From Streptomyces alboflavus (lineage in GTDB: Bacteria > Actinomycetota > Actinomycetes > Streptomycetales > Streptomycetaceae), in the NCBI RefSeq assembly GCF_000716675.1, contig NZ_JNXT01000040.1, positions 62,001 to 126,000 of the forward strand: 64,000 nt of DNA, read 5' to 3'. A program made the position numbers and the translations under genes. The notes below the pieces were generated by a model. It did no database searches and had not been told where the DNA came from. It worked only from the letters and a program-made list of their open reading frames with translations. This document shows, piece by piece, positions 1 to 10,250 of this stretch (position 1 is the first letter of the stretch; the number at the start of each line of letters is the position of its first letter).

Positions 1-1
1 C

Positions 2-3000
2 GGTGCCGACTCGCCCGAGGAGTTCTGGCGCAACCTCCGGGACGGCGTCAACTGCCTCACCGTCTTCGACGACGGCCAACTGCGGGCCGCGGGTCTCACC
101 GCCGAGCAGGCCACGGCCGCCGACCGGGTGCCGGTCGCCGGAGTGCTCGACGGCGCACTGGACTTCGACGCCGACTACTTCGGCCTCAACCCCAAGGAGG
201 CCCGGCTCACCCACCCGGCACACCGCCTCTTCCTGGAGTGCTGCCATCGGGCGCTGGAGGACGGCGGCTACGCGGGCCCCCAACGGGACATCAGGGTCGG
301 CGTGTTCGCCGGTACGGGCATGCACCTTTACGACCACCAGCAGACGGGGCCGTCCGCGACCGCCGCCCCTTCCGCGGACGTGTACGCCGACGAGGACCCT
401 GCGACCGCGATGCAGAGCACGCTCGGACAGCAGCCCGACTTCGTGGCCACCCGGGTCGCCTACCGCCTGGGCCTCACCGGGCCCGCCATCGGCGTGCAGA
501 CGGCCTGCTCCACGTCGCTGGTCGCCGTGCACCTGGCGGCGCAGGCCCTGCTGACCGGCGACGCGGACATCGCGCTCGCCGGCGCGGCGGCCGTGCACCT
601 GCCGCAAGAGACCGGCTACCGCAGCCATCCGGGCTCCATCCTGTCGCCCACCGGCCGCTGCCGGGCCTTCGACGCGGACGCCGACGGCACCGTGGGCGGC
701 AACGGAGTGGCGGCCGTGCTGCTCAAGCGCCTGGACCGGGCGCTCGCCGACGGGGACACGGTGCACGCGGTGATCCTCGGCTCGGCGGTCAACAACGACG
801 GCGCCCAGAAGGCCGGCTTCAGCGCCCCCGGCATGGCCGGGCAGGTCGAGGTCGTCCGTGCGGCGCTGCGCCGGGCCGCGGTACCGGCCGACACCCTCAG
901 CTATGTGGAGGCGCACGGCACGGGGACGCCGCTGGGGGATCCGGTGGAGTTCGAGGCGCTGGGGCGGGCGCTGGGAGAGGGGACGGGACGCTCCGCGTTC
1001 TGCGCGGTGGGCTCGGTGAAGCCCGCCATCGGGCACCTCGACAGCTGCGCGGGCATGGCGGGCCTGATCAAGACCGTGCTGATGCTGCGCCACCGCACCC
1101 TGGTGCCGACCCTGCACCTCACCCGCCCCAATCCCCACCTCCAGCTGGACGGCGGGCCCTTGCGGCTCGTCGGCAAGACGCAGCCGTGGACCGTACCGGC
1201 GGGGACGCCGCGGCGCGCCGGGGTCAGCGCGCTCGGGGTGGGCGGCACCAACGCCCACGTCATCCTGGAAGAAGCCCCGCTCCGCCGCCCCGGGACGAGC
1301 CTCGGCAGGCCCGCCCTCGTCCCCGTCTCGGCGCGCGACACCGAGGCGCTGGGGGAGTTGACCGGGCTCTTGCGCACCCGTCTGCGGTCCGCGCCGGACA
1401 CGTCCCCCGCCGACGTGGCGGCCACGCTGGGGTGCGGCCGCCCGCACCACGCCGTGCGCAGCGTGGTCGTGGGCGGCGACGCGGCTGAGCTCGCGCGCGC
1501 CCTGGAACAACTGCCTGCCCCGCCCCAGCCGTTCGGTCGGCCGGCGTTCGCCTTTCCCGGCCAGGGCAGCGCGCGCGGCGGCATGGCCCGCGGGATCCAT
1601 GCCGGGTTCGCCGAGGCCCGTGCGGTCCTTGACCGCTGTGAGCGGGTCTACGCCGACGAGTTCGGCGGCACCCTGCTGCCACTGCTGCTCGGCGAGAACG
1701 GCGACGCCGACCAGGTCTGGCCCACGGAAGTGGCCCAACCCGCCCTGTTCGCGCACCAGGCGGCGCTGCTCGCGGTCTGGCGGGCCTGCGGGGTGCACCC
1801 TGCCGTGCTCCTCGGCCACAGCGTCGGCGAGTACGCGGCGCTGCACGCGGCCGGAGCACTCACCGTCGACGACGGACTGCGCCTCACCGCCCGTCGCGGC
1901 CGCCTCATGCACCGGGACGGCAAGCCCGGCGGGATGCTCGCGGTACGCACCGACCTGGCGACCGCCCACCGCACCGCCGCCACCTCGGGCGCCGAGGTGG
2001 CGGCGGTCAACGGGCCGCGCTCGCAGGTGCTTTCCGGCACGCCCACGGCACTCGCCGAGGCGGTACGTCTCCTCGACCGGGACGGCATCCAGTGGCGCGC
2101 GCTCCCGGTGGACCGGGCCTTCCACTCGGCAGAGCTCGACGCCGCGCTGGCCGCCTTCCGGGAAGCCGCCGACGACGTGACGTACGCACCCTTGCGCGTG
2201 CCCTTCGTCAGTGGTCTCGACGGCGCGGTGCGCCCCGTGGGATGGCTGGTCGACGCGCAGTACCTGTGCGCGCAGGCGCGCCGGCCGGTCCGCTTCGACC
2301 TGGCCGTGGCCTCGGCGGCACAACGGGATCGGGGCGGCTTCGTCGAGCTCGGCGCCGGGGAGACGCTCACCGGTCTGGGCCGGCACTGTCTGCCGGAGAG
2401 CCGCTGGCTGAGCGGCCAGGGCGCGGGCGACGAGCCGGCCGGGCAGCAGCGCGGCCTGCTGCACTCGCTCGGTGAGCTGTACCGCGCGGGGGCGGACCTG
2501 GACTGGGCGGCGCTCGCGGACGGCGGCGGTCGGATCTCGCTGCCGGGGTATCCGCTGCGGCGTCGCGCGATGGCTCCGCCCGCCGAGACCCCCGTGCCCC
2601 CGACGGCCGTCGCGCAGCCCGCGAACGCGCATCCGAAGGAGACGCCGATGGAGATACCGAGGCAGACTCCCCTCCTGTCCACCGACACTGAACCCCTGCT
2701 CGGTGTACGGGAGTTGACCGCACAGAAGCTGGGCGTGGAGGTCGCGGTGATCACGCCGGACCGCTCGTTCTTCGAGCTGGGCGCGGACTCGCTCTCCCTC
2801 ATGGGCATGGCCACGGAGCTGGAGCGGCGCTACGGGGTGCGCGTCCCCGTCCGGGACTTCTTCGACGCGGCGGACACGCCGCGCAAGCTCGCGGACCGCC
2901 TCGCCCAGCTGCACACCGAGCCGACGGGGGAGCCGGTGCGGCCCGCTCCGGAGGCGGCACCGGAACCGACGCCGCGGCCCACACCCCGTCCGGCCACGAC

Positions 3001-6000
3001 AGCTCAGCCAGTACCTCCACAGTCCACAACGGCTCAGCCCACGCCCTCACCGCCCCCCTCCACGGACATCGCACCGGACGTACGCGACCTCTTCGCCGAG
3101 CAGTTGAAACTCACCCGGCACCTGGTCGACCAGGTCACCGGCGTCATCAACCGGCAGCTGGATGCCCTCGCCCCCGCAGAGACACCGCCGCCCGCCGCGC
3201 CCGAGGCGCCCGCCGCACCGCTCGTACCCGCCGCACCGCTCGTTCCCGCCGCGCCAGTCGTACGCACCGCGCCTGTCGTACGCACCGCGCCTGTCACTCC
3301 CGCCGTCGCCGACCGGCACGGGTTTCACGCGCTCTGGTTCCCCGAGCGGCACTTCAACTCGTTCGGCGCGCTCTTCCCCAACCCCTCCGTCCTCGCCGCC
3401 GCCCTGGCCGCCCGCACCCGGCGCGTCCGGCTGCACGCCGGGTCCGTGGTCCTGCCGTTGCACCACCCCGTCCGGGTCGCCGAGGAGTGGTCGGTGGTCG
3501 ACAACATCTCCGGCGGCCGGGCAGGCCTGTGCTTCGCCAGCGGCTGGCACGCCACCGACTTCGCACTCGCCCCGGACGCCTTCGGACGGCACCGCGAGGC
3601 GATGTACGAGCAGCTGGAGACCGTACGCCGACTGTGGGCGGGCGAGCCCCTCACGCTGACCGGCGGGGACGGCGAGCCCGTTGACATACAGCTGCACCCG
3701 AAGCCACTGCAGGACCAACCACCCCTGTACGCCGCCGTGGTGGGCAACCCTGACAGCTACCGCCGGGCCGCCGCCCACGACCTGGGCGTCGTCACCAACC
3801 TGATGGCGCAGACGGTGGAGCAACTGGCGGAGAACATCGCCCTGTACCGCCGCACCCGTGCCGAGCACGGCCTCGACCCGGCCGCCGGCCGCGTCGTCGT
3901 CCTCGTACACACCTATCTGGAGCAGGACGCGGTCCGGGCGCGGGCGGAGGCCTACCGGCCCTTCGTGTCATATCTGCGGTCCTCGCTGTCCCTGTTCAAC
4001 CAGGTCACCAACAGCCTCGGCTTCGACGTGGACCTCGCGAACACCCCTGAGGACGATGTCGAGTTCCTGCTCGGCCGCGCCTACGAGCGCTACTGCGAAT
4101 CGCGTGCACTGATCGGCGACGAGTCGACGGCCGCCGAGACGGCGGCCCGGCTGACGGCGGCGGGCGCCGACGAGATCGCGTGCTTCGTGGACTTCGGCGT
4201 GCCGGCCGACAAGGTGCTCGCCGCCCTGCCGCTCATCGACGGCCTGCGCACCCGCCAACAGCCCACCACAGGCCCACAGTTGAAATCCGCCGCGAGTGAG
4301 CGCCGACCGCTCACCCCGGCCCAGCGCCGCATCTGGTTCCTGGAACAGCTGCACCCCGGCACCAGCATGTACCACGAGCCCAAAGCTATTCGTCTGGACG
4401 GCACGCTGAACACCGAGGCGCTGCACTGGGCCCTGCAGCAGGTGGCCGACCGCCATGCGTCGCTGCGGACCGTCTTCCGCGACGCCGACGGCGTCCCCTA
4501 CCGGCAGGTGCTGCCGCGACTGACGCTCGACTGTCCGGTCGACGACCACACCGGAGCCGCCGAGGAGGAGGCCCTGCGGGCCGTCCTGGCCGCCGAGGGC
4601 CGACGCGTCTTCGACCTGGGCGAGGGCCCCCTCGTCTCGTTCCGGCTGCTGCGCCTCGCCCCCGAGCGCCACCTGCTGTTCCTGCTGGCCCACCACATCG
4701 CCTTCGACTCGTCCTCCACCCAGGTGCTCGCCCGCGACCTCGCCGCGTACTACCGAGCCTGGCCCGACGGCGACCCCCAGCTCCCCGCGCTGCGCGACGA
4801 CATGGCCGAGGAAACCTCCGACCCGGTGGCCGCCGCCGAGAGCCTCGACTTCTGGCGGCGCGAGCTGACCGGCGTGCCGGACCTGGAGCTGCCCACCGAC
4901 CGCCCGCGCCCACCGGTGCGGTCGGGCGCGGGTGCGAGCCTGACGCACGCACTGGACGGCGAACTCGTCGAGCGCATACGGCAGTTCGCCGCGTCCCGGC
5001 GGTCCACCGTGTTCATGGCGCTGACCGCCGCGATCGGTGCGGTACTCGGCCGCTTCGCCGGGCAGAGCCACTTCGCGCTCGGCACCGCGGTCGCGGCCAG
5101 GCCCGAGGGCGCCGAGCACGCGATCGGACTCTTCCTCGACACCGTCCCGCTGCGCCTGGATCTCAGCGACGCCCCGGACTTCGCGGCTCTGCTGCACCGC
5201 GTCCGAGACACCAGCACCGCGGCGTACGAACACCGGGACCTGCCCTTCGACGAGCTGGTCGGCGCGCTGGCCCCGCACCGCGACCCCGGCCGCAACCCGC
5301 TGTTCCAGGTCATGGTGGAGTACGAACACGAGGGCGAGGTCGACTTCGACCCACCCCGGCTCACCGCCACACTCCTGGACGCGCCGAGCGAGCGGGCCCC
5401 CTTCGACCTCAGCATCTATCTGACGCACCACCGCGCCGGACTGCGGTTCATGGTCGAGTACGACACGGCGCTCTTCGACGCGGCCACGGTGCGCCGCATC
5501 GTGGAGTACGTCGAGCACCTGCTGCGCCGGGTCCTCGATGCCCCCGGCGCCCCGATCGCCGAGCTGACCGCCCCCACACCGGCCGACCGCTCCGTGCTCG
5601 CACGGTGGGGCGGCGCCGGCGAGCAGCCGCCCGCCGGGCCGGAGACCCTGCACGGCCTGTTCGAGGAACAGGCCCGGCGCACACCGGCCGCCCCCGCGCT
5701 CATCGGTGACGAACTGACGTATTCCTACGCAGAGTTGGAGACACGCTCCAATCGCCTCGCCCACCGGCTCCGGCAGCTGGGCGCGGGGCGCGGCGAGCGC
5801 GTGGCGATTCTGCTGCCGCGCGGCCCCGAACTGATCACCACGCTGCTCGCCGCACTCAAGAGCGGCGCCGCCTATCTGCCCCTCGACCCGTCCACCCCGA
5901 CGCCCCGTCTGCAAGGACTCCTCGACGACGGCGGGCCCGTCCTGCTGCTCACCGGCGCCGCCACCCTCGAACAGCACCCCGAGCTGGCGACCCCGGCCGT

Positions 6001-8746
6001 CCTGCTGGCCGAGGACACTGACGCGCTGACGGCCCTCCCGGACACGCCACCGGACATCGAGGTGCGGCCCGAGGACCCCGCGTACTGCATCTACACCTCG
6101 GGCTCCACCGGCAGCCCCAAGGGCGTCGTCGTCCCGCACCGCGGACCGGCCGCCCTGGTGCGCGGACAGCTGGCGCGGCACATGCCGCTGCGCACCCTGC
6201 AGTGGACCTCGCCCGCCTTCGACATCAGCGTCCAGGAGATCTTCACGACCCTCGCGGCCGGGGCCGCCCTGGTCCTGATCGACGACGAGCTGCGGCACGA
6301 CCCGGCGGCGCTCACCCGGACAGTGCGCCGCCACGCGGTGCAGCGCCTGTACATGCCGTGCACCCCGCTGCGCTACCTGATGGAGACCGGGCCCGAACTA
6401 CCCGATCTGCGCGAGGTGTTGCACTGCGGCGAGGCGCTGCAGCTCAGCCCGGCGCTGCGGCGCTTCCTCGCCGACCACCCGCAGTGCACGCTGCACAACC
6501 AGTACGGCCCCACCGAGACCTCGATCGTCGTCACCTCGCACCGCGTCGCACCCGACGGGGAGCAGTGGCCGCCCATCGGAACCCCGGTGCCCGGCGCCCG
6601 GATCCGGCTCCTCGACCCGGACGGGACCGAGGTGCCGGTCGGCGCCGTCGGCGAGATCCACGTGGGCGGCCCGCCGGTCGCGCACGGCTACCACGGCCGC
6701 CCCGAGGAAACGACGGCCCGCTTCGCCGCCGACTCCACCGGCGCGACGCACTACCGCACCGGCGACCTGGCGCGCTGGCGCGCGGACGGCACCCTGGAAT
6801 ACCGGGGCCGGATCGATGATCAGGTCAAGATCCGCGGTCACCGGGTCGAACCCGCGGAAGCGCAGGGGGCGTTGAGCGCGCTGCCCGAGGTCCGGGACGC
6901 GGCCGTGGTACCGCGCCGCGACGCGCACGGCGACACGGAACTCGTCGCGTACGTCGTCCCGCACAGCACCGGGACGGACCTGACCCGGCTGCGGGCCGCA
7001 CTCGCCGCCGAGCTTCCCGACCCGCTGGTGCCCGGCCGCTGGGTGGCGCTGGAGCGGCTGCCGGTCAACACCTCGGGCAAGCTCGACCGCGGCCGCCTCC
7101 CGGAGCCCCGCGGGGACGACGCCTCGCAAGCCACCGGCGCGGAGCCCACCACCGTGCTGGAGAAGTCCCTGCACGAGTTGTGGTGCGCCGAGCTGGGCAC
7201 CCGGTCCCTGCCGGTCGACCGCTCCTTCTTCCAGCTGGGCGGCCACTCGCTCAGCGCGATCCGCCTCCTGCACCGTATGGCCGACGAGCTGGACGTACGA
7301 CTGTCGATGGCGGACTTCTTCCGTACGCCGACGATCACAGCCCTCGCCGCACGGGCCGACGGAGCGCGGGGAGACACGGGCGAGGTCGTCGAGACCGTCC
7401 CGATGACGTCGAGCCTGCGCCGACTCTGGCGGCGCCACCACGAACGGGACGACCCGGCCGTCTACAACGTGCCCCACCGCGTCGACCTGCACGGGGAACT
7501 GGATCCGCACCACCTGGCGCAGGCCCTGACCGCCCTGGTCGCCCGGCACGACGCGCTGCGCAGCCGCTTCGTCGAGCGGGACGGGGCCCACCTCGTCGAG
7601 GTCCTCGGCGAGGTGCCCGTGGAGGTACCGGTCACCGATCTGAGCGCGTACGCCGACGACCCCGAAGGCCTCGCGCGCTGGTGCCGCGACGAGGCGGCGC
7701 GGCCCTTCGCGATGCACCGCGCCCCGCTGTTCCGCTTCCGCCTGGCCCAAGTCGCCGCGGACCGCTGGATCCTGCTCACGGTCCTGCACCACGCGATATG
7801 CGACGGCTGGTCGATCAACGTGCTGTGGCACGAGCTGCAGGAGCTGTACAACGCCGCACGCCGGGGCGGCGACGCGGCGCTGCGGCCGCCGTCGGTCCAG
7901 TTCACCGACGTGGCGCGCGCCGAGCACGCACTCGCCCCGCTCCGTCGCCGGCAACTGGAGGAGCACTGGCGCCGTGAACTGCGTGGCGCCCCACTGACGT
8001 TGAGCCTGCCCTACGACCACCCCCGCCCGGCCACGTTGTCGGGACGTGGCGCGCTGCTCACCCGGACCGTCGACAGCGACACCGGCGCACGGGTGGCCGC
8101 GGTGGCGGAACGCCTGGGCACCACGCCGTACGTGATCTGGGCGGCGGCCTTCGCGGCCTGGACGGCCCGCCTGTGTGAGGCAGCCGATGACGTGGTCCTC
8201 GCCGCATCCAGTGCCAACCGCGCGCAGGAAGGCCGGGAGGGAGCCGTCGGGTTCATCGGGGACGCCGTGCTGCTGCGGGCCCGGGTCGGCGGTGCGGGCA
8301 CCTTTGCCGAGCTGGTGGACCAGTTGGGGACCGCGCTGTTCACGGCGCTTGATCACCAGGACCTGCCGCTCAGCGAGGTGGTCGGACTCCTGGACGACCG
8401 ATTCACCCGCGAGCTGTTCCCCACGGTGCTGTTCACCGTGGTCACCGCGCAGCCACCCGCCCTGGAGCTGCACAGGCTGTCGGCCACGGTCAGGGACGTC
8501 TCGGTGCAGGCCAGTGCCCGAAACGAGCTGTACGTCGTCGTGCAGCCCGGCCCGGAGCAGACCACGCTCACCTTCGAATACTCCACCGACCTGTTCGAGC
8601 CGGCCACGATCGAGGCCTGGATGTCCGACTTCTGCGATGTCCTGGCGCAGGCGAACGCCGACCCTGAAACCCCCCTTGCCTCGCTCGGCCATGGGGCTGC
8701 CGGGGACGTCAGTCGCCGTGCGGCGCCGACGCGATCTCGTCCTTGA
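2..8746 (+). CDS. hybrid PKS-NRPS megasynthase, 5' end outside window
   Basis: The reading frame is open from base 2, so the true start lies upstream; the first ATG at 128 is inside the KS. Domain order by nucleotide: KS to about 1290 (TACSTS, EAHGTGT, GHLDSCAG active-site motifs); AT 1545-2400 (GHSVGEYAA; AFHS motif, typical of malonyl-specific ATs); ACP 2690-2900 (ELGADSLS); Pro/Ala linker 2920-3300; FMN-dependent luciferase-like monooxygenase of the MupA type 3300-4250; condensation 4300-5600 (HHIAFDS); adenylation 5640-7090 (YTSGSTGSPKG, NQYGPTET, YRTGDL, NTSGKLDR); PCP 7145-7350 (LGGHSLS); second condensation 7380-8690 (HHAICDG). Reading the specificity pocket by hand gives about D-I-Q-?-L-C-Q-I-V-K, which I cannot assign to an amino acid. 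It should build a malonyl-extended, monooxygenated chain condensed with one amino acid. The protein ends right after the last C domain with no A, PCP or TE, and transposase debris follows, so the assembly line is probably truncated. Confidence 0.93.
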   Translation, partial: GADSPEEFWRNLRDGVNCLTVFDDGQLRAAGLTAEQATAADRVPVAGVLDGALDFDADYFGLNPKEARLTHPAHRLFLECCHRALEDGGYAGPQRDIRVGVFAGTGMHLYDHQQTGPSATAAPSADVYADEDPATAMQSTLGQQPDFVATRVAYRLGLTGPAIGVQTACSTSLVAVHLAAQALLTGDADIALAGAAAVHLPQETGYRSHPGSILSPTGRCRAFDADADGTVGGNGVAAVLLKRLDRALADGDTVHAVILGSAVNNDGAQKAGFSAPGMAGQVEVVRAALRRAAVPADTLSYVEAHGTGTPLGDPVEFEALGRALGEGTGRSAFCAVGSVKPAIGHLDSCAGMAGLIKTVLMLRHRTLVPTLHLTRPNPHLQLDGGPLRLVGKTQPWTVPAGTPRRAGVSALGVGGTNAHVILEEAPLRRPGTSLGRPALVPVSARDTEALGELTGLLRTRLRSAPDTSPADVAATLGCGRPHHAVRSVVVGGDAAELARALEQLPAPPQPFGRPAFAFPGQGSARGGMARGIHAGFAEARAVLDRCERVYADEFGGTLLPLLLGENGDADQVWPTEVAQPALFAHQAALLAVWRACGVHPAVLLGHSVGEYAALHAAGALTVDDGLRLTARRGRLMHRDGKPGGMLAVRTDLATAHRTAATSGAEVAAVNGPRSQVLSGTPTALAEAVRLLDRDGIQWRALPVDRAFHSAELDAALAAFREAADDVTYAPLRVPFVSGLDGAVRPVGWLVDAQYLCAQARRPVRFDLAVASAAQRDRGGFVELGAGETLTGLGRHCLPESRWLSGQGAGDEPAGQQRGLLHSLGELYRAGADLDWAALADGGGRISLPGYPLRRRAMAPPAETPVPPTAVAQPANAHPKETPMEIPRQTPLLSTDTEPLLGVRELTAQKLGVEVAVITPDRSFFELGADSLSLMGMATELERRYGVRVPVRDFFDAADTPRKLADRLAQLHTEPTGEPVRPAPEAAPEPTPRPTPRPATTAQPVPPQSTTAQPTPSPPPSTDIAPDVRDLFAEQLKLTRHLVDQVTGVINRQLDALAPAETPPPAAPEAPAAPLVPAAPLVPAAPVVRTAPVVRTAPVTPAVADRHGFHALWFPERHFNSFGALFPNPSVLAAALAARTRRVRLHAGSVVLPLHHPVRVAEEWSVVDNISGGRAGLCFASGWHATDFALAPDAFGRHREAMYEQLETVRRLWAGEPLTLTGGDGEPVDIQLHPKPLQDQPPLYAAVVGNPDSYRRAAAHDLGVVTNLMAQTVEQLAENIALYRRTRAEHGLDPAAGRVVVLVHTYLEQDAVRARAEAYRPFVSYLRSSLSLFNQVTNSLGFDVDLANTPEDDVEFLLGRAYERYCESRALIGDESTAAETAARLTAAGADEIACFVDFGVPADKVLAALPLIDGLRTRQQPTTGPQLKSAASERRPLTPAQRRIWFLEQLHPGTSMYHEPKAIRLDGTLNTEALHWALQQVADRHASLRTVFRDADGVPYRQVLPRLTLDCPVDDHTGAAEEEALRAVLAAEGRRVFDLGEGPLVSFRLLRLAPERHLLFLLAHHIAFDSSSTQVLARDLAAYYRAWPDGDPQLPALRDDMAEETSDPVAAAESLDFWRRELTGVPDLELPTDRPRPPVRSGAGASLTHALDGELVERIRQFAASRRSTVFMALTAAIGAVLGRFAGQSHFALGTAVAARPEGAEHAIGLFLDTVPLRLDLSDAPDFAALLHRVRDTSTAAYEHRDLPFDELVGALAPHRDPGRNPLFQVMVEYEHEGEVDFDPPRLTATLLDAPSERAPFDLSIYLTHHRAGLRFMVEYDTALFDAATVRRIVEYVEHLLRRVLDAPGAPIAELTAPTPADRSVLARWGGAGEQPPAGPETLHGLFEEQARRTPAAPALIGDELTYSYAELETRSNRLAHRLRQLGAGRGERVAILLPRGPELITTLLAALKSGAAYLPLDPSTPTPRLQGLLDDGGPVLLLTGAATLEQHPELATPAVLLAEDTDALTALPDTPPDIEVRPEDPAYCIYTSGSTGSPKGVVVPHRGPAALVRGQLARHMPLRTLQWTSPAFDISVQEIFTTLAAGAALVLIDDELRHDPAALTRTVRRHAVQRLYMPCTPLRYLMETGPELPDLREVLHCGEALQLSPALRRFLADHPQCTLHNQYGPTETSIVVTSHRVAPDGEQWPPIGTPVPGARIRLLDPDGTEVPVGAVGEIHVGGPPVAHGYHGRPEETTARFAADSTGATHYRTGDLARWRADGTLEYRGRIDDQVKIRGHRVEPAEAQGALSALPEVRDAAVVPRRDAHGDTELVAYVVPHSTGTDLTRLRAALAAELPDPLVPGRWVALERLPVNTSGKLDRGRLPEPRGDDASQATGAEPTTVLEKSLHELWCAELGTRSLPVDRSFFQLGGHSLSAIRLLHRMADELDVRLSMADFFRTPTITALAARADGARGDTGEVVETVPMTSSLRRLWRRHHERDDPAVYNVPHRVDLHGELDPHHLAQALTALVARHDALRSRFVERDGAHLVEVLGEVPVEVPVTDLSAYADDPEGLARWCRDEAARPFAMHRAPLFRFRLAQVAADRWILLTVLHHAICDGWSINVLWHELQELYNAARRGGDAALRPPSVQFTDVARAEHALAPLRRRQLEEHWRRELRGAPLTLSLPYDHPRPATLSGRGALLTRTVDSDTGARVAAVAERLGTTPYVIWAAAFAAWTARLCEAADDVVLAASSANRAQEGREGAVGFIGDAVLLRARVGGAGTFAELVDQLGTALFTALDHQDLPLSEVVGLLDDRFTRELFPTVLFTVVTAQPPALELHRLSATVRDVSVQASARNELYVVVQPGPEQTTLTFEYSTDLFEPATIEAWMSDFCDVLAQANADPETPLASLGHGAAGDVSRRAAPTRSRP

Positions 8747-9060
8747 TCGGGTGGCGGGCTGCCCGGTGCGGCGGCAGGGCCTCGATGACGACCTCGCGCA
8801 GGATCCCGGTCGATGGATGCGTTCGCAGGTCCGGATGATGCGGTGGGTGCGGGCTTGCGGTCAGGTCGTGGGTGCGGCCGGGCAGCGCGGGTGAGATCCA
8901 CGGCAGCTTGCCCGCGGGGTCGGCCACGACCTGCACCTTCACGCCGTGACGACGGTGCTTGTGCGAGGAGTCGGCCCGGCTGTCGCCGACGCGGTCGCAC
9001 GCGGGGGTGTCCCTCGAGCAGGACGTGATCAGGATCGGCCTCTCGCAGGACCCGCAGCAG
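8715..9060 (-). pseudogene. IS5-family transposase remnant
   Basis: Reading the minus strand from about 9060, segments match the DDE transposase of Streptomyces IS5-type elements: LLRVLREADPDHVLLEG, then after a frameshift TPACDRVGDSRADSSHKHRR and HGVKVQVVADPAGKLPWISP, then ALPGRTHDLTA, then after another shift ARTHRIIRTCER. The family consensus continues with a catalytic C-terminal half that is absent here; similarity stops near 8815, and 8715-8815 is unassigned. At least two frameshifts plus the missing ends make it non-functional. It abuts the 3' end of the PKS-NRPS and probably marks the rearrangement that ended that gene. Confidence 0.75.
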
Positions 9061-9348
9061 TCCGGGCGCACGGCGGCCGCGCGGGCCGCGAGCCGCTGGG
9101 CCGTCGAACGCCTCATCCCGCTCCGGACCTCGCTGAGCGCCCAGTTCAGCGTCGAGGGAACAGCCACCCGCTGGGAGTTCGACGGCACGATGACCGTGCT
9201 TGACGCGGGAGAAGGCGTCGTGCTGTACGCGGACGTGTACCCCGACGTCCCCGTCCGCTACCTGGTGATCGCCGCCACGACCGCGCGGGCGGCCGAACTG
9301 GAGCGCCTCGCGCGCCGAGCGCTCGACGGGCGATCGCCCGGCCCTTGA
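9060..9348 (+). pseudogene. C-terminal remnant of an unrecognised protein
   Basis: The frame ending at 9348 encodes a plausible folded segment (for example FDGTMTVLDAGEGVVLYADV and YLVIAATTARAAELERLARR) but has no convincing start. Upstream of about 9060 the same DNA is explained by the antisense IS5-like transposase remnant. I do not recognise the family. It is most simply read as a gene whose 5' part was removed by the transposase insertion; a short intact gene with an alternative start is less likely. Confidence 0.35.
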
Positions 9349-9404
9349 CTCGGCGAGAGGTCATCGGGCCGCCGCCGTGCATCAGTTGGCCGGACCGCTG
9401 AGCG

Positions 9405-9560
9405 TCACCAGTAGTGTCGCCGACCTCGGAACGCGTGCCCCATACCGCCGAGGACCCACAACACGACGCCGATCGCGACAAGGATGATCCCGATGGTCCA
9501 CAGAATTCCGATACCGGCCACCAGGCCGACAATCAGCAGGATTACGCCAAGAATGACCAT
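9405..9560 (-). CDS. DUF6131-type small membrane protein, 51 aa
   Basis: A short protein with two hydrophobic segments (residues 2-20 and 22-40) and the basic tail RGRRHYW, as in the small DUF6131 proteins common in Streptomyces. The start is set by ATG at 9560 preceded by GGAGG five bases upstream; the longer open frame upstream lacks a better ribosome site. Its function is unknown. It sits alone among decayed genes and is intact. Confidence 0.8.
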   Translation of the reverse strand: MVILGVILLIVGLVAGIGILWTIGIILVAIGVVLWVLGGMGHAFRGRRHYW

Positions 9561-9677
9561 GACGCCTCCGATCGGAAGGCCCCTGAAGCAAGTGTCCTCC
9601 CGTGCGTGCCCCTCGCGCAAACATCGTCGACCGGGAGCCGCCGTGCCGCCGACAGCGATGCCTGCCGGGGCCGTCTG

Positions 9678-10250
9678 TCAGAAGTACGCCTCGTACTGCG
9701 CCTGCGTCGCGTAGATCCGGGCCCACCAGTTCCTAGGCCCGGTCGAAGCCGTTCTCGGGCAGCAGGGAGTCGAGGTCGTAGCCCGAGACCGGGCGAGGGA
9801 TGTAGGGAAAGCCCGGGCGGATGTCCGCCAGGTGCGTCGACGCGATCCGCTCCAGACCCGCGTAAAAGTCCGCCCGCCGCCCGCCCTCCTCGGCGATCCG
9901 ACTCCACGACGCACGCACGGGCTTCGCGGTCGACCGACATAGACGCGTCGCAGTACGTGGTCCAGTCGACGATCACGGCGGCATTCGTGCTCTGCCCCGC
10001 CTGGCTGGTGCCACTACCGTGGGAGAGAACGGGGCTCCGTGGCGCGCGCAGACGCGTACAGCCTGCGCCCCGTCGTCCACAGAGCGTGGTGCTACGAGGC
10101 CGAGCGGCACCTGGCGGTAGTTCGAACCGCCGCTGACGTGCGCCCCCGGCTGCCCGCGTTGAAGCGGACCTCCCCGTCGGCTGCCTCGCGCAGCACCGCC
10201 TCCAGCTCTCTGAGTGCCTTCGTGCCGATCGTCGCGTGCTGTTCGCCGTG
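9678..10250 (-). pseudogene. FAD/Fe-S (GlcD-type) oxidoreductase, shredded
   Basis: Pieces in different minus-strand frames line up in order with FAD-binding and (Fe-S)-binding oxidoreductases of the glycolate oxidase/D-lactate dehydrogenase group: ALRELEAVLREAADGEVRF; then SNYRQVPLGLVAPRSVDDGA; then TSQAGQSTNAAVIVDWTTYC and VDREARACVVES; then AEEGGRRADFYAGLERI and PRPVSGYDLDSLLPENGF; and a last short piece RNWWARIYATQ. The FAD-binding core between CVVES and EEGG is missing, as is everything after the SGYDLD motif (normally several hundred residues). At least three frameshifts and one internal deletion are needed, so it cannot make a working enzyme. Confidence 0.75.

Noticed and set aside
3968..6334. 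Long minus-strand open frame of 788 codons opposite the NRPS
   Set aside because: It is the antisense shadow of the C-A region; high GC leaves such frames open and the residues show no domain pattern. The same holds for 6398-8692 minus.
5640..7090. Naming the amino acid chosen by the adenylation domain
   Set aside because: The pocket residues read by hand do not match a code I know; one position is uncertain.
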